The position numbers and the translations under genes are program-made. The notes under the pieces were generated by a model. It did not search any database, was not told the origin of the DNA, and saw nothing but the letters and a program-made list of their open reading frames with translations. A stretch of DNA of 64,000 nt, taken from the NCBI RefSeq assembly GCF_900240975.1, contig NZ_LT968776.1:2601092-2665091 (forward strand), in the 5' to 3' direction. This document shows positions 49,873 to 58,628 of the stretch, piece by piece. This DNA comes from Mycobacterium sp. 4858. Its GTDB lineage: Bacteria; Actinomycetota; Actinomycetes; Mycobacteriales; Mycobacteriaceae. The stretch's first letter is position 1, and the number at the start of each line of letters is the position of its first letter.

Positions 49873-50907
49873 ATGGCTGCTGCAGAAGAGCTCGACGTCG
49901 ACGGTATTGCGGTGCGCCTGACAAACCCGGACAAGGTCTACTTCCCCGAGTTGGGTTCCAAAGGCACCAAGCGCAGACTCGTCGAGTACTACCTCGCCGT
50001 GGCTGCCGGACCGATGCTCGCCACGCTCCGCGACCGGCCGACCCATCTCCAGCGCTTCCCGGATGGCATCGACGGCGAGGAGATCTACCAGAAACGCATC
50101 CCGCGCCACCATCCCGACTACCTGCAGACCTGCCGGGTGACCTTTCCCTCCGGACGCACCGCGGACGCGCTCAAGGTCACACACCCCTCGGCGATCGTCT
50201 GGGCGGCCCAGATGGGCACCATCACACTGCACCCCTGGCAGGTGCGGTGCCCCGACACCGACCATCCCGACGAGTTGCGCATCGACCTCGACCCGCAGCC
50301 CGGTGTCGCCTTCGAGCAGGCGCGTACGGTCGCCGTCGACGTGTTGCGGCCGTTACTCGACGAGCTCGGTCTGGTGGGCTACCCCAAGACCTCCGGCGGC
50401 CGGGGGATCCACGTCTTCCTGCGGATCGCCACGGACTGGGACTTCACCGAGGTGCGCCGCGCCGGCATCGCGCTGGCCCGCGAAGTGGAGCGCCGCGCGC
50501 CCGAGGCCGTCACCACGTCATGGTGGAAAGAGCAGCGCGGCGAACGCATCTTCATCGACTTCAATCAAAACGCCCGGGACCGCACCATGGCGTCGGCCTA
50601 CTCGGTGCGGCCCACCCCGATGGCGACGGTGTCGACGCCGCTCACCTGGGACGAGCTGGCCGGCGCGGAACCCGACGACTACACCATCGCCTCAGTTCCC
50701 GGCCTGGTGAAGGGCCGCGAAGACCCATGGGCGGCGATGGGCGGCGCGGCGCAGTCGATCGCGGCGCTGCTGGAGATGGCCGACGACGACGAGGAGCGCG
50801 GCCTGGGGGACATGCCGTATCCGCCGAACTACCCGAAAATGCCCGGCGAACCGAAACGCGTTCAGCCCAGCCGGGATACGGACCGGAAGAAGGATGGTGG
50901 CCGCTGA
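49873..50907 (+). CDS. LigD-type polymerase/primase (PrimPol-fold) protein
   Basis: A 344-residue archaeo-eukaryotic primase-fold polymerase like the polymerase domain of LigD and Rv3730c. It fills gaps or adds ribonucleotides in end-joining and excision repair. Catalytic acidic pair ELRIDLDPQPGVAFEQ; GYPKTSGGRGIHVFLRI; the third acid in RIFIDFNQNARDR. N-terminus LTNPDKVYFPE is typical. No ligase or nuclease domain is fused. It shares a divergent promoter region with ligC. Confidence 0.9.
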   Translation: MAAAEELDVDGIAVRLTNPDKVYFPELGSKGTKRRLVEYYLAVAAGPMLATLRDRPTHLQRFPDGIDGEEIYQKRIPRHHPDYLQTCRVTFPSGRTADALKVTHPSAIVWAAQMGTITLHPWQVRCPDTDHPDELRIDLDPQPGVAFEQARTVAVDVLRPLLDELGLVGYPKTSGGRGIHVFLRIATDWDFTEVRRAGIALAREVERRAPEAVTTSWWKEQRGERIFIDFNQNARDRTMASAYSVRPTPMATVSTPLTWDELAGAEPDDYTIASVPGLVKGREDPWAAMGGAAQSIAALLEMADDDEERGLGDMPYPPNYPKMPGEPKRVQPSRDTDRKKDGGR

Positions 50908-51285
50908 GGGGCTCGGAGATGGTGGTTGTGCCCCAGAAACGACCCCTCGAAGTCACCTGGCGAACCCGACGCTTCTGGGGCAACAACTTTCAGCACAACT
51001 CTACTGCTGACTGCCTGCTCTGGCGAGACCCATCGGGGCAGATTGTGGAGGTTCCCTGCCAGCGTGACCAGCGGTAGTGCCCGGACCGCCGGCATCCCGC
51101 GTCGCGCGGACGCAGCCGAGAACCGAATACCGGCCATCGAGAAGGCTTGAGGTACAAGTCACTTCAACGTATTAGGGCCGCGCTGGGACGGTTGGCCGCC
51201 GCTACGGCGAGAGCGCAACGGCGGCCAACCGTACGTGAACTGGTAACCCGATGCAAGCAGTGGATCACGACCGGGCGGCCGTGTG
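50908..51285. other. Intergenic region after the polymerase gene
   Basis: No convincing gene is seen: short frames lack ribosome binding sites and read as low-quality. It contains a large inverted repeat at 51188-51232. Confidence 0.5.
51188..51232. repeat. Long perfect inverted repeat/hairpin
   Basis: ACGGTTGGCCGCCG (51188-51201) and CGGCGGCCAACCGT (51219-51232) form a 14-bp perfect stem with a 17-nt loop. It may terminate transcription from either side; no U-tract is present. Confidence 0.6.
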
Positions 51286-51307
51286 ACTGGCCGCCCTTGC
51301 GGCCAGT
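51286..51307 (-). terminator. Hairpin terminator directly after the first miniature lipoprotein
   Basis: On the minus strand ACTGGCCGC-AAGG-GCGGCCAGT makes a 9-bp perfect stem with a four-base loop, beginning 2 nt after the stop codon at 51309. Confidence 0.65.
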
Positions 51308-51308
51308 T

Positions 51309-51437
51309 CTACGGCGTGCAGCTGATTGAGGTGCCGGTGCTGGTGCACGAGATGGTGGGCAGCGTACATCCGGAGCTTGCCAATGCGGTGAAGCCCAGGA
51401 CCACGCCGAGAACGACTTTGTACTTCAAACGAGACAT
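51309..51437 (-). CDS. Miniature lipoprotein/secreted peptide, copy 1
   Basis: A 42-residue peptide: basic start MSRLKYKVV, hydrophobic core LGVVLGFTALASSGC, then a Cys/Thr/Ser-rich tail TLPTISCTSTGTSISCTP. It resembles a signal peptide with a lipobox-like SSGC (the usual Leu at -3 is Ser). A GGAG ribosome binding site precedes the ATG by 6 nt. A paralogue follows at 51908 with the same layout. The two tail cysteines may form a disulphide. No family is known to me. Confidence 0.65.
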   Translation of the reverse strand: MSRLKYKVVLGVVLGFTALASSGCTLPTISCTSTGTSISCTP

Positions 51438-51907
51438 GAACACTCCGTTCGCCGATGAAGAAATGTTTCGCCCGAGGAAAGTCATAGTACGTGAGTACAA
51501 CGCGGAATGATGTGGGATTCAACAAAATTGAGGCAATCTGCGTCAACTGTTTGACGGCGCGACGGCTATTTCTGAAACGTCGCAGGCTGGATTCCCTTGT
51601 GCCACAAGGCTGGAGAAGATTCGTCACAGTGACCGACGAGCCCGCTCGGCTCGGCGAGCGGACGCTCGAATGTGTGCGCCAATAGCACCTACGCCTATCC
51701 GCAGCAGGACGGCAACCAACAAGCCGGGTGCCCTGCCGATGCGGAAAATGCTTGATTACCAAGCATCTTCACAAACCCACGCGGTGGCACCTCGGGTACG
51801 CTGACTGGCACGCTTAGGCAACTGCGTTACCTCTGGGCAGGTCTAAGAGCGGACCATGCCAAGTAGGGCGTGCCAGTCGCGCAACCCCCGACGGCCGCCG
51901 GCCAGGT
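51438..51907. other. Spacer between the two miniature lipoprotein genes
   Basis: Lower GC than its surroundings. The bases upstream of copy 1 (51438-51560) resemble those upstream of copy 2 (52040-52150), sharing short segments such as TACGTGAG, GCGGAA and GGATTCA. Thus promoter and gene were duplicated together. No other gene found. Confidence 0.5.
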
Positions 51908-52039
51908 CTACGGCGAGCAGGTAATTCCGGTGGAAGCAGTGCTGCAGTCGATAGTCAGCGGGATCGTGCAACCGGAGCTGGCCAACGCTGTGGCGGCCAG
52001 CATCAGGCCGAGGGCAATCTTGTACTTCATGCGTGACAT
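51908..52039 (-). CDS. Miniature lipoprotein/secreted peptide, copy 2
   Basis: A 43-residue peptide: MSRMKYKIALGLMLAATAL core and ASSGC junction, then TIPLTIDCSTASTGITCSP. It is a clear paralogue of the peptide at 51309: same MSR[LM]KYK start, ALASSGCT junction and two tail cysteines. The GGAG RBS with GTGGTTC before ATG is nearly identical to copy 1. Too small for routine gene callers. The function is unknown; membrane anchoring is possible. Confidence 0.65.
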   Translation of the reverse strand: MSRMKYKIALGLMLAATALASSGCTIPLTIDCSTASTGITCSP

Positions 52040-52544
52040 GAACCACTCCATCCGTTAGAGGGAAGATGTACGCCCGAGGTGAGCAATATTACGTGAGCGC
52101 AATGCGGAACACGATCGGATTCACCAAATTTCCGGCGATCCACGTGTCAGCAGTTTGATGCGGCGCGGAGCCTCGGCTGAACCGGCCCGCGCCCGGGGGT
52201 CAAATCCGCCGCGGCGGGCGGCTTTTAGCGTACTTAGCATTCATTTCTCGGCAAACCTCCACGCGGACAACGGGGTCTGCCATCGGTGGTCGGACCATCC
52301 AACCCGGATCTAAAAGCCCCCTTACGAAGCGCGAAACGTGTTCGCCAGAGCCGAGACACGTACTATAGGTCTTGAAAATAACGCGAGCGACGTCTCTCGG
52401 TATGTGTCTTGCGGCCGCGCTCGCGGATTCGCTTTGCCTAACCTCAATAGCTTGAATGCATTTCATGTGAGCGCCACGGCGCAGCGATCCGGAGTGAGAT
52501 TCCAAATACGGTCAACCCGACCGGGAAAAGTAAGCTTTGTCGCT
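52040..52544. other. Intergenic region before the DUF2961 gene
   Basis: A mixed, relatively AT-rich stretch. The first 100 bp are the presumed promoter of the second miniature lipoprotein. An open frame continues upstream of the DUF2961 gene, but its residues do not look coding. Nothing else identified. Confidence 0.45.
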
Positions 52545-54587
52545 GTGCAGGTCGCAACTCGTGCGTGGTGCGTGGTGTCGGCCTTGGCGCTGTCGGCAGC
52601 CGTCGGCGTCACCGCGGCGGCGCAAGCACCGGCCGAGCCGGTCGGCACCGGCGCCGGTGACCGGCTGACCGGCTGGGACACCTACCGCCGGCTCGATCTG
52701 TTGCCTTACTTGCGCAGCGACACCCAAGCCTTGCAGGTTTCGAGCTTTGATCGCAGCGGCGGCGATTTCGACCTCTCCACCGGAAATCGCAACGGCACGG
52801 GCGGGTGTTTGGCCGACGGCGGTGCCGGCTGCGTCATCGCGGAAGACCGCGGTGCCGGCGAGGTGGATTCGATCTGGCTCACCCGCGACGCAGGCAAGGT
52901 GACCAGGATAGGAAACATTCGCATCGAACTGGACGGGCGCACGGTAGTGGACGCTCCCCTGCAAGCGGTCGTCAACGGCGCGCTGGGTGCGCCCTTCGAA
53001 TGGCCCTTGGTGGCCAACGCGACTCAGTCGCCAGGTGGGGTGTACATCAAGGTGCCGATGCCCTACCGGCAGTCGATGCGCATCAGCGTGACATCGAATC
53101 TCGAGTACTATCACGTCGATTACCGGCAGTTCTCGACACCAGCAGGCGTCGCCACCTTCTCGCCCTCCGATCGCGCGCTCGACGTGCTCGCCACGCTGCG
53201 CGACGCGGGCACGGTCGATCCGAAGCCGGCCGGCCCCGCCGCCGCTCACGACAAGCGGACAGTCGCGCCTCCTGGCGGCGCAGGGGTGACGATCGCGGAA
53301 ATGGCAGGCCCGGGCAGCGTTTCGGCGGTACACCTGCAACTCCCCGAACCCACGGACCAACTCCTGAGCGGCCTACGGCTGCAGATGGAGTTCGATGGCC
53401 GGACCACCGTCGACTCCCCACTCGGCGAGTTCTTCGGCGCCGGACTGGGCGTCGATAGCGTGCGATCGCTGATGTTCGCCGCGGTCTCCGATCCTGGCGG
53501 ATCGTTGTCGTTGTACGCGTGGTGGCCGATGCCATTTGCCCACGACGTCCGCATCACCCTCGTGAACACCACCGACGACCCGGTAGGCGGGATCGAGAGC
53601 GACGTGACGATCGCCCCCGACGCCCGGTGGGCGTCCGCGCTGGCCGCCGGACGCGCCGGCTACTTCACCGCTCGCTCGCATGCCGCGCCGACCATCCCCG
53701 GCCAGGATTGGCTCTTCGCCGAAGAACGAGGCCACGGGAAATTCGTGGGTGTCAGCCACACCATTCGCGGCTTCCGGATCAAGACCGCGTTCAGCGATGC
53801 CGCCCCGTACTTTCTCGAAGGAGCCGAGCGCGTGTACACCGACGGTGCCGCGTCGCCCCAGTGGTATGGCACCGGGACCGAGGACCTCTACGAGGGCGGC
53901 TGGTATTTCAAGGACGGGACCCGCTTCAGCGACCCGCTCACCGGACAACCCGATCGGCGCACGGCCACCGGCGGCTGCGCGGACTACTGCGTCGCCGTCT
54001 ATCGGCTCATGCTGGCCGACGCCATCGACTACCACTCCGCGATCCGCTTCGGCATCGAGCACGGAAAGCGGAACATGGTCCAACCCGACTACAGCTCAAC
54101 CGCTTTCCTCTACGCCCAACCGAATGAGACTCTCGCGCCCGGCGACGACGTCCGCCCGGGTGATCCGGTCAGCCGGCTGCTGCACGGCTACGCCGACGCC
54201 GACGCATCGGACCGGTTGCTGATCAGCGAGTACGAGGGCGCCGAAGACACCCATCCGGTCATCGGGTCGGTCCGCGCCACCAGCGCCGCGATCACGTTCC
54301 ACGTCGACACCGACCCGGGCAACCGCGGCATCCTGTTGCGCCGTACGTCGGATCAGGCCGACGGCTTCCAATCGGCGGACGTCGCCATCGACGGCGTCCC
54401 GGTCGGCACCTGGCTGCAGCCGCGCGCCAACGCTTTTCACCGCTGGCTCGACGACACCTACCTGTTGCCGCCCGCGGAAACTGCGGGCAAAGCGCAACTG
54501 ACGGTCACCCTGACGCCTGCGCCCGACTCCCCGCCCTGGACGGCGAGCCGCTATGAGGTCGAAACACTGTCCGGTTCAACCGGCTAG
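52545..54587 (+). CDS. Secreted DUF2961 (GH172-like) protein
   Basis: About 680 residues. A signal peptide begins at GTG 52545 (VQVATRAWCVVSALALSAAV, ending near AQAPAEP). The DUF2961 domain runs from YLRSDTQALQVSSFDRSGGD through DSIWLTRDAG, FAEERGHGKFVGVSHTIRGF, EGAERVYTDGAASPQWYGTG, TEDLYEGGWYFKDGTRFSDP and IEHGKRNMVQPDYSSTAFLY. The domain is now classed as glycoside hydrolase family 172, which includes exo-D-arabinofuranosidases and fructan-like activities. In a mycobacterium D-arabinofuranose of arabinogalactan or LAM is an obvious substrate (inference). The start is uncertain by about 70 codons. Confidence 0.72.
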   Translation: MQVATRAWCVVSALALSAAVGVTAAAQAPAEPVGTGAGDRLTGWDTYRRLDLLPYLRSDTQALQVSSFDRSGGDFDLSTGNRNGTGGCLADGGAGCVIAEDRGAGEVDSIWLTRDAGKVTRIGNIRIELDGRTVVDAPLQAVVNGALGAPFEWPLVANATQSPGGVYIKVPMPYRQSMRISVTSNLEYYHVDYRQFSTPAGVATFSPSDRALDVLATLRDAGTVDPKPAGPAAAHDKRTVAPPGGAGVTIAEMAGPGSVSAVHLQLPEPTDQLLSGLRLQMEFDGRTTVDSPLGEFFGAGLGVDSVRSLMFAAVSDPGGSLSLYAWWPMPFAHDVRITLVNTTDDPVGGIESDVTIAPDARWASALAAGRAGYFTARSHAAPTIPGQDWLFAEERGHGKFVGVSHTIRGFRIKTAFSDAAPYFLEGAERVYTDGAASPQWYGTGTEDLYEGGWYFKDGTRFSDPLTGQPDRRTATGGCADYCVAVYRLMLADAIDYHSAIRFGIEHGKRNMVQPDYSSTAFLYAQPNETLAPGDDVRPGDPVSRLLHGYADADASDRLLISEYEGAEDTHPVIGSVRATSAAITFHVDTDPGNRGILLRRTSDQADGFQSADVAIDGVPVGTWLQPRANAFHRWLDDTYLLPPAETAGKAQLTVTLTPAPDSPPWTASRYEVETLSGSTG

Positions 54588-55342
54588 ACGGCGGCGGACC
54601 GCATCACCCGGGTGGCAAGGAGTGCCATCACCACGCCCGTCACACCGCCGACGGGGGCCACCAGCGACGACCACCCCGACAGCACGAAATAGCCGAACGT
54701 GGCGCCGACGGCGAGCAACGCCGCGTGCGGGGGCGTCCACCGCGTGATCGACGGCAGCCGGAACGACAGGCCCATGCCCAGCAGCAGTGCCAGGACGTGA
54801 CCGAACGCGGTGAAGTCCGCGTCGAAAGTCGCCACCATCGCGATGCCGAGCCACCACCCCACCCAGGCCGCCCGCCAGCGCAACGGGATCGACGCGGTCA
54901 AGGCGCCCAGCACGCATGCCGCGCCGTAGCTGATCCCCACGTCGGTGGCGCGCGCAACCGAGAACGGCAGCAAACCGGTCTCGACCGCGGCGACCAGCCC
55001 GACCGCGAGGATCAAGGTGGCGCCGATGTGGCCGACCGCGAAGGTGATCAGCAAACCCCGGCCGTGCCAGATGAGTTCGCCCAGCGCCAGCAAGCACACC
55101 AGCCCCGGCAACCAGAGATAGACGTCACCGCCGTCGCTGACGAATGCGCTCCCGACCAAGGTGCCCAGGTGGCCGTGCGCCAGGTTGTGCAGGTTGGTGC
55201 TCATCTCGCTGACGACCGTGGCGCGGGTGTGTGAACCCAGGGCCGTCAGGGTCACCGAGACGGCGAGCAGCAGGACGGCGTATGCCGCCGTGACCCGCAA
55301 CCGGTCGGCGCGCAGCCGACCGGGGGTGTCGGATACCGTCAT
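54584..55342 (-). CDS. Rhomboid-like membrane protein
   Basis: A 252-residue multi-span membrane protein, about six helices. The serine motif is VGISYGAACVLGAL (GxSxG) and the partner histidine is in FTAFGHVLALLLGMG, as in rhomboid proteases, although an Asn/His extra motif near NLAHGHLGTLVG is also present. It is translationally coupled to the decarboxylase-like gene (ATGA overlap at 55339-55342) and convergent with the DUF2961 gene, 4 bp overlap. Intramembrane protease activity is inferred. Confidence 0.6.
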   Translation of the reverse strand: MTVSDTPGRLRADRLRVTAAYAVLLLAVSVTLTALGSHTRATVVSEMSTNLHNLAHGHLGTLVGSAFVSDGGDVYLWLPGLVCLLALGELIWHGRGLLITFAVGHIGATLILAVGLVAAVETGLLPFSVARATDVGISYGAACVLGALTASIPLRWRAAWVGWWLGIAMVATFDADFTAFGHVLALLLGMGLSFRLPSITRWTPPHAALLAVGATFGYFVLSGWSSLVAPVGGVTGVVMALLATRVMRSAAV

Positions 55343-56655
55343 CGGCCGTTCCAGCCGCGGTCGCGGGCCAGGAGGTCGGCCACGGTTTCCCGGCGCACCA
55401 GCTCGCGGGACCGGCCGCCGGAGACCGCGACCAGCGGCGGGCGGCCCACCAGGCTGCGACTCGACTCCGTCGAGTGCTGATAGGCGCCGGTGCAGGCCAC
55501 CGCCAGCAGGTCTCCGGGCCGGACGTCCGCGGGCAACTCGACGTCGCGGGCGATCTCGTCGCCGTCGCCATGCCGGCCCACGACGGTGACGGGTGCGGTC
55601 GCGGTCGGCACGTGCCGATTGGCCAATCCCACCGTGTATTTCGTGTCGGGCCGCTCGGGGCTGTGAATGTCGCCGGTGCCGCCGTCCACCGCGACGAAGG
55701 TGTGCCCGCCCGGCTGGCGTTTGACGGCGATCACGCGGCACAGCATCATCCCGGCCCGCGCGGCGATAGCCCGGCCCGGTTCGATCACGATCGTCGGGCG
55801 CGGGAATTCGTGCTCCGCGCAGGCGGATTCCAGTGCAGCCCCGATGGTGGCCGCAAGCGAGCGGAGGTTGAGCTCCGGGTCACCGGAAAGGTAGGGGACC
55901 GCGTGTCCGCCGCCGAGGTTGAGTTCGGTGAGCACGACTTGATGGCGGTCGCGGACCTCGGCCATCACGCCGATCATCTGGCGAATCGCTTCACCGTAGT
56001 GCGAGGCGTCGGTGAGCTGTGACCCCAGCCGGCAGTGCAGCCCCACCAGGTTCAGCCACGGCTGGTCCAGGACGCGCCTGAGGGCGCCCGCAGCCTGGCC
56101 TCCCGACAGTGCGAACCCGAATTTCTGGTCGATGGCCCCCACATCGGGGATGACACCGACCAGGACACGCTGAGGCTGACGCACCCGGCAGGCGAGCAGC
56201 GAGACCTCGCTGGGGGTGTCGATGACGATCCGTCCGACGCCGGCGGCGACCGCGTCGTAGAGCTCGGCCGCGGTGATCACGCCGTCCAGGATGATCTGTG
56301 CCGGCGGGACGTCGGCGGCCAGCGCGGTGGCCAGCTCGCCGGCCGAGCACACATTCACGCCGGCCCCTTCGTCCGCGGCCCAGCGTGCGACGTCGACGCT
56401 CAACAGCGCCCTGCCCGCGTAGATCAGCTCGGCGTCGGGGAGCGTCGCGCGGTAGCAGCGGATGCGGGCCCGGAAGTCCTCCTCATCCACCACGTAGGTA
56501 GGGGTGCCGAACTCGGCGGCGATATCGTCGGCGGCCACGTCGCCCACGCACAGCCGGCCCCGGTCGTCGACGTAGGCGCTCAGCGGCCACACCGCACGAT
56601 CGAGGTGCGGGTTCAGCCCGTGCCTCAGCGATGGCAGCAGCTCGAAGAGCGTCAT
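55339..56655 (-). CDS. Alanine-racemase/DAP-decarboxylase-fold protein lacking the PLP lysine
   Basis: A 438-residue member of the fold-type III PLP decarboxylase family (LysA/ornithine decarboxylase). Overall architecture is complete: TPTYVVDEEDFRARIRCYRA, GAGVNVCSAGELATALAADV, VIDTPSEVSLLACR, LTELNLGGGHAVPYLSGDPE, IVIEPGRAIAARAGMM, FVAVDGGTGD. However the Schiff-base lysine, usually in YA[SV]KA, is arginine 82 (YAGRAL, codon AGG at 56410-56412). HCHIGSQ is HCRLGSQ, and the CESGD motif at the dimer interface is HGDGD. It is likely a pseudoenzyme or has changed chemistry. ATG 56655 with GGAGGG; coupled to the rhomboid-like gene. Confidence 0.8.
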   Translation of the reverse strand: MTLFELLPSLRHGLNPHLDRAVWPLSAYVDDRGRLCVGDVAADDIAAEFGTPTYVVDEEDFRARIRCYRATLPDAELIYAGRALLSVDVARWAADEGAGVNVCSAGELATALAADVPPAQIILDGVITAAELYDAVAAGVGRIVIDTPSEVSLLACRVRQPQRVLVGVIPDVGAIDQKFGFALSGGQAAGALRRVLDQPWLNLVGLHCRLGSQLTDASHYGEAIRQMIGVMAEVRDRHQVVLTELNLGGGHAVPYLSGDPELNLRSLAATIGAALESACAEHEFPRPTIVIEPGRAIAARAGMMLCRVIAVKRQPGGHTFVAVDGGTGDIHSPERPDTKYTVGLANRHVPTATAPVTVVGRHGDGDEIARDVELPADVRPGDLLAVACTGAYQHSTESSRSLVGRPPLVAVSGGRSRELVRRETVADLLARDRGWNGR

Positions 56656-56818
56656 CCCTCCACGGTGCCGGTCGGATCGCGGGCGTGCCGCGCTCTTAAC
56701 GAAGCTTTCACACCCGGGGGGCAAATCTTCACAGATTCGGAACACTGGGCGTGAGGTCGGGGCGCGGCGGCGTCTTGACTGCCAGGCTTCGCGCTGCTAG
56801 ACATGGGTGCGTCATGGA

Positions 56819-56836
56819 TTTGGGCGATCGCCCAAA
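56819..56836. promoter_or_regulatory. 18-bp palindromic operator before the P450 gene
   Basis: TTTGGGCGATCGCCCAAA is a perfect palindrome 11 bp upstream of the P450 start codon, next to its ribosome binding site. A near copy (15/18) lies before the TetR gene at 58629, which points to this TetR as the binder. Confidence 0.75.
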
Positions 56837-56847
56837 GTGGAGGTGAA

Positions 56848-58050
56848 ATGACGGCCACCAGCGGCACGGACGTCTACTACGACCCCTATGACACCGGAAT
56901 CATCGCCGACCCGTACCCGACCTACGCGCGGCTGCGCGAAGAGGCGCCGATCTACTACAACGAGCGCTACGACTTCTGGGCGCTGTCACGGTATTCCGAC
57001 GTCGAGCGGGCGCTGGCCGACTGGGAGACGTTCTCCAACAAGCGCAGCGACATCCTCGAGCTCATCCAGTCGAAGTTCGACATGCCCGGCGGGGTGATGA
57101 TGTTCCAGGATCCGCCGGAGCACACCAGGTTGCGCGGGCTGATGTCGCGCGTGTTCACCCCGCGCCGGATGGCCGCGCTCGAGGACCAGATTCGCCAATA
57201 CTGCGTGCGGTGTCTGGATCCGCTGGTCGGTTCCGGGGGCTTCGACATCATTGCCGAGCTGGCCTCGATGATGCCGATGCGGGTGATCGGCATGCTGTTG
57301 GGAATCCCCGAGTCCGAGCAGGTTTCGGTGCGCGACGCCAACGAAGCCAACCTGCGCACCAAACCGGGTGCACCGTTGAAGGTCGCCGACGCCGACTCGA
57401 TCGCCGACGGCCGGATCTACGCCGACTACGTGGAATGGCGGTCCAAGAATCCCTCCGACGACCTGATGACGACGCTGCTCAACGTCGAGTTCGACGACGA
57501 GCACGGTGTGCACCGGAAGCTGACCCGCAAGGAGGTGCTGCACTACACGCAGGTGGTCGCCGGGGCGGGCAACGAGACGACGGGCCGGCTGATCGGCTGG
57601 CTGGCCAAGGTGCTCGCCGAGCATCCCGACCAGCGGCGCGCGGTCTACGAAGATCGGTCGCTGCTGACCCGCACGGTCGACGAGACGCTGCGATTCGAAC
57701 CGACGGGACCGCACGTGGCCCGTTGGATGGCAAAGGATTTCGAGTGTTACGGCACCACGGTTCCGGCCGGTAGTGCCATGCTGCTGCTATTCGGTGCCGC
57801 AAACCGCGACCACCGCCGCTACACCGATCCGGACACCTACGACATCCGTCGTGACAACATCTCGCACATCACGTTCGGGAAGGGCGTGCACTACTGCCTC
57901 GGCGCCAACCTCGCCCGCCTCGAGGGCCGTGTCGCGCTGGACGAAATCCTCAACCGATGGCCGGAATGGGGAATCGACTACGAGACCGCGAGATTGGCGC
58001 CGACGTCGACGGTCAGGGGCTGGGAGCGGCTACAGGTGGTGCTGCCCTGA
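56848..58050 (+). CDS. Cytochrome P450
   Basis: A 400-residue P450. The I-helix motif is GAGNETTGRLIG, the ExxR motif is in DETLRFEPTGPH, and the heme-binding loop is ITFGKGVHYCLGANLARLEG. ATG 56848 with AGTGGAGGTGAA upstream; a longer frame begins at 56803 but overlaps the operator. It reads toward the convergent TetR gene, with one base between the stop codons. The subfamily is not assigned. Confidence 0.9.
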   Translation: MTATSGTDVYYDPYDTGIIADPYPTYARLREEAPIYYNERYDFWALSRYSDVERALADWETFSNKRSDILELIQSKFDMPGGVMMFQDPPEHTRLRGLMSRVFTPRRMAALEDQIRQYCVRCLDPLVGSGGFDIIAELASMMPMRVIGMLLGIPESEQVSVRDANEANLRTKPGAPLKVADADSIADGRIYADYVEWRSKNPSDDLMTTLLNVEFDDEHGVHRKLTRKEVLHYTQVVAGAGNETTGRLIGWLAKVLAEHPDQRRAVYEDRSLLTRTVDETLRFEPTGPHVARWMAKDFECYGTTVPAGSAMLLLFGAANRDHRRYTDPDTYDIRRDNISHITFGKGVHYCLGANLARLEGRVALDEILNRWPEWGIDYETARLAPTSTVRGWERLQVVLP

Positions 58051-58051
58051 G

Positions 58052-58618
58052 TCAGGCGGGCGCCTCGTATCGGTCGATGAGTCGGTTGACCAGCGCGATG
58101 GCATCGGCGTGACCGCGCGTGGCACCGAGGGAATCCTCCAAGATGACGGTGCGGCCGATCGCGGCGATGACCACCGCGAGACCCGCCGGCGGGAATTCGG
58201 CTGCGTCGAGGCCGTTCTCGCGGACGATCTCGTCCAGCGCGGCGATCTGCATGTCGCGCCACCGCTGGAACCAGGCCGCGATCTCGGCGCGGATCTTTTT
58301 GCGGTGGTTGGCAAGTCCCATGAATTCCTGCAGCAACCGGGCATCCTTGGGTGCGACGAGGGTGTCCCACAGGGCGTGCAGGGGGCGGTCGGACGCGAGC
58401 GCCGCCTTCTGGCGATCGAGGTAAGCGGCCGCCCCGCGCCTGAAGACGTCGAGGTAGAGCTCATCCATCGTGGGGAAGTAGTAGTGCACCAGCGCGGCTT
58501 TGACCCCGGCTTGGGCGGCCACTCGGCGTGAGGTCGCCGCAGCGTACCCCTCCTCGACCATGACGTGAACCGTCGCGTCGATCAGCAGGTCCCGGGTCGT
58601 CGAGTCCCTGGCCATCAC
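58052..58618 (-). CDS. TetR-family regulator of the P450 locus
   Basis: A 188-residue regulator; the HTH is in LLIDATVHVMVEEGYAAATS through AAQAGVKAALVHYYFPTMDE. The start is GTG 58618 or the next ATG at 58615. Upstream, facing the divergent PPOX-type gene, is an imperfect copy of the palindrome found before the P450, consistent with autoregulation plus P450 control. Confidence 0.87.
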   Translation of the reverse strand: MMARDSTTRDLLIDATVHVMVEEGYAAATSRRVAAQAGVKAALVHYYFPTMDELYLDVFRRGAAAYLDRQKAALASDRPLHALWDTLVAPKDARLLQEFMGLANHRKKIRAEIAAWFQRWRDMQIAALDEIVRENGLDAAEFPPAGLAVVIAAIGRTVILEDSLGATRGHADAIALVNRLIDRYEAPA

Positions 58619-58628
58619 CGGACCCTAA

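Noticed and set aside
50926..51329. Two short plus-strand frames after the polymerase gene
   Set aside because: No ribosome binding site, unlikely residue composition, and they cross the inverted repeats.
52200..52505. A 101-residue minus-strand frame upstream of the DUF2961 gene
   Set aside because: No RBS or recognisable pattern; it lies over the probable promoter region.
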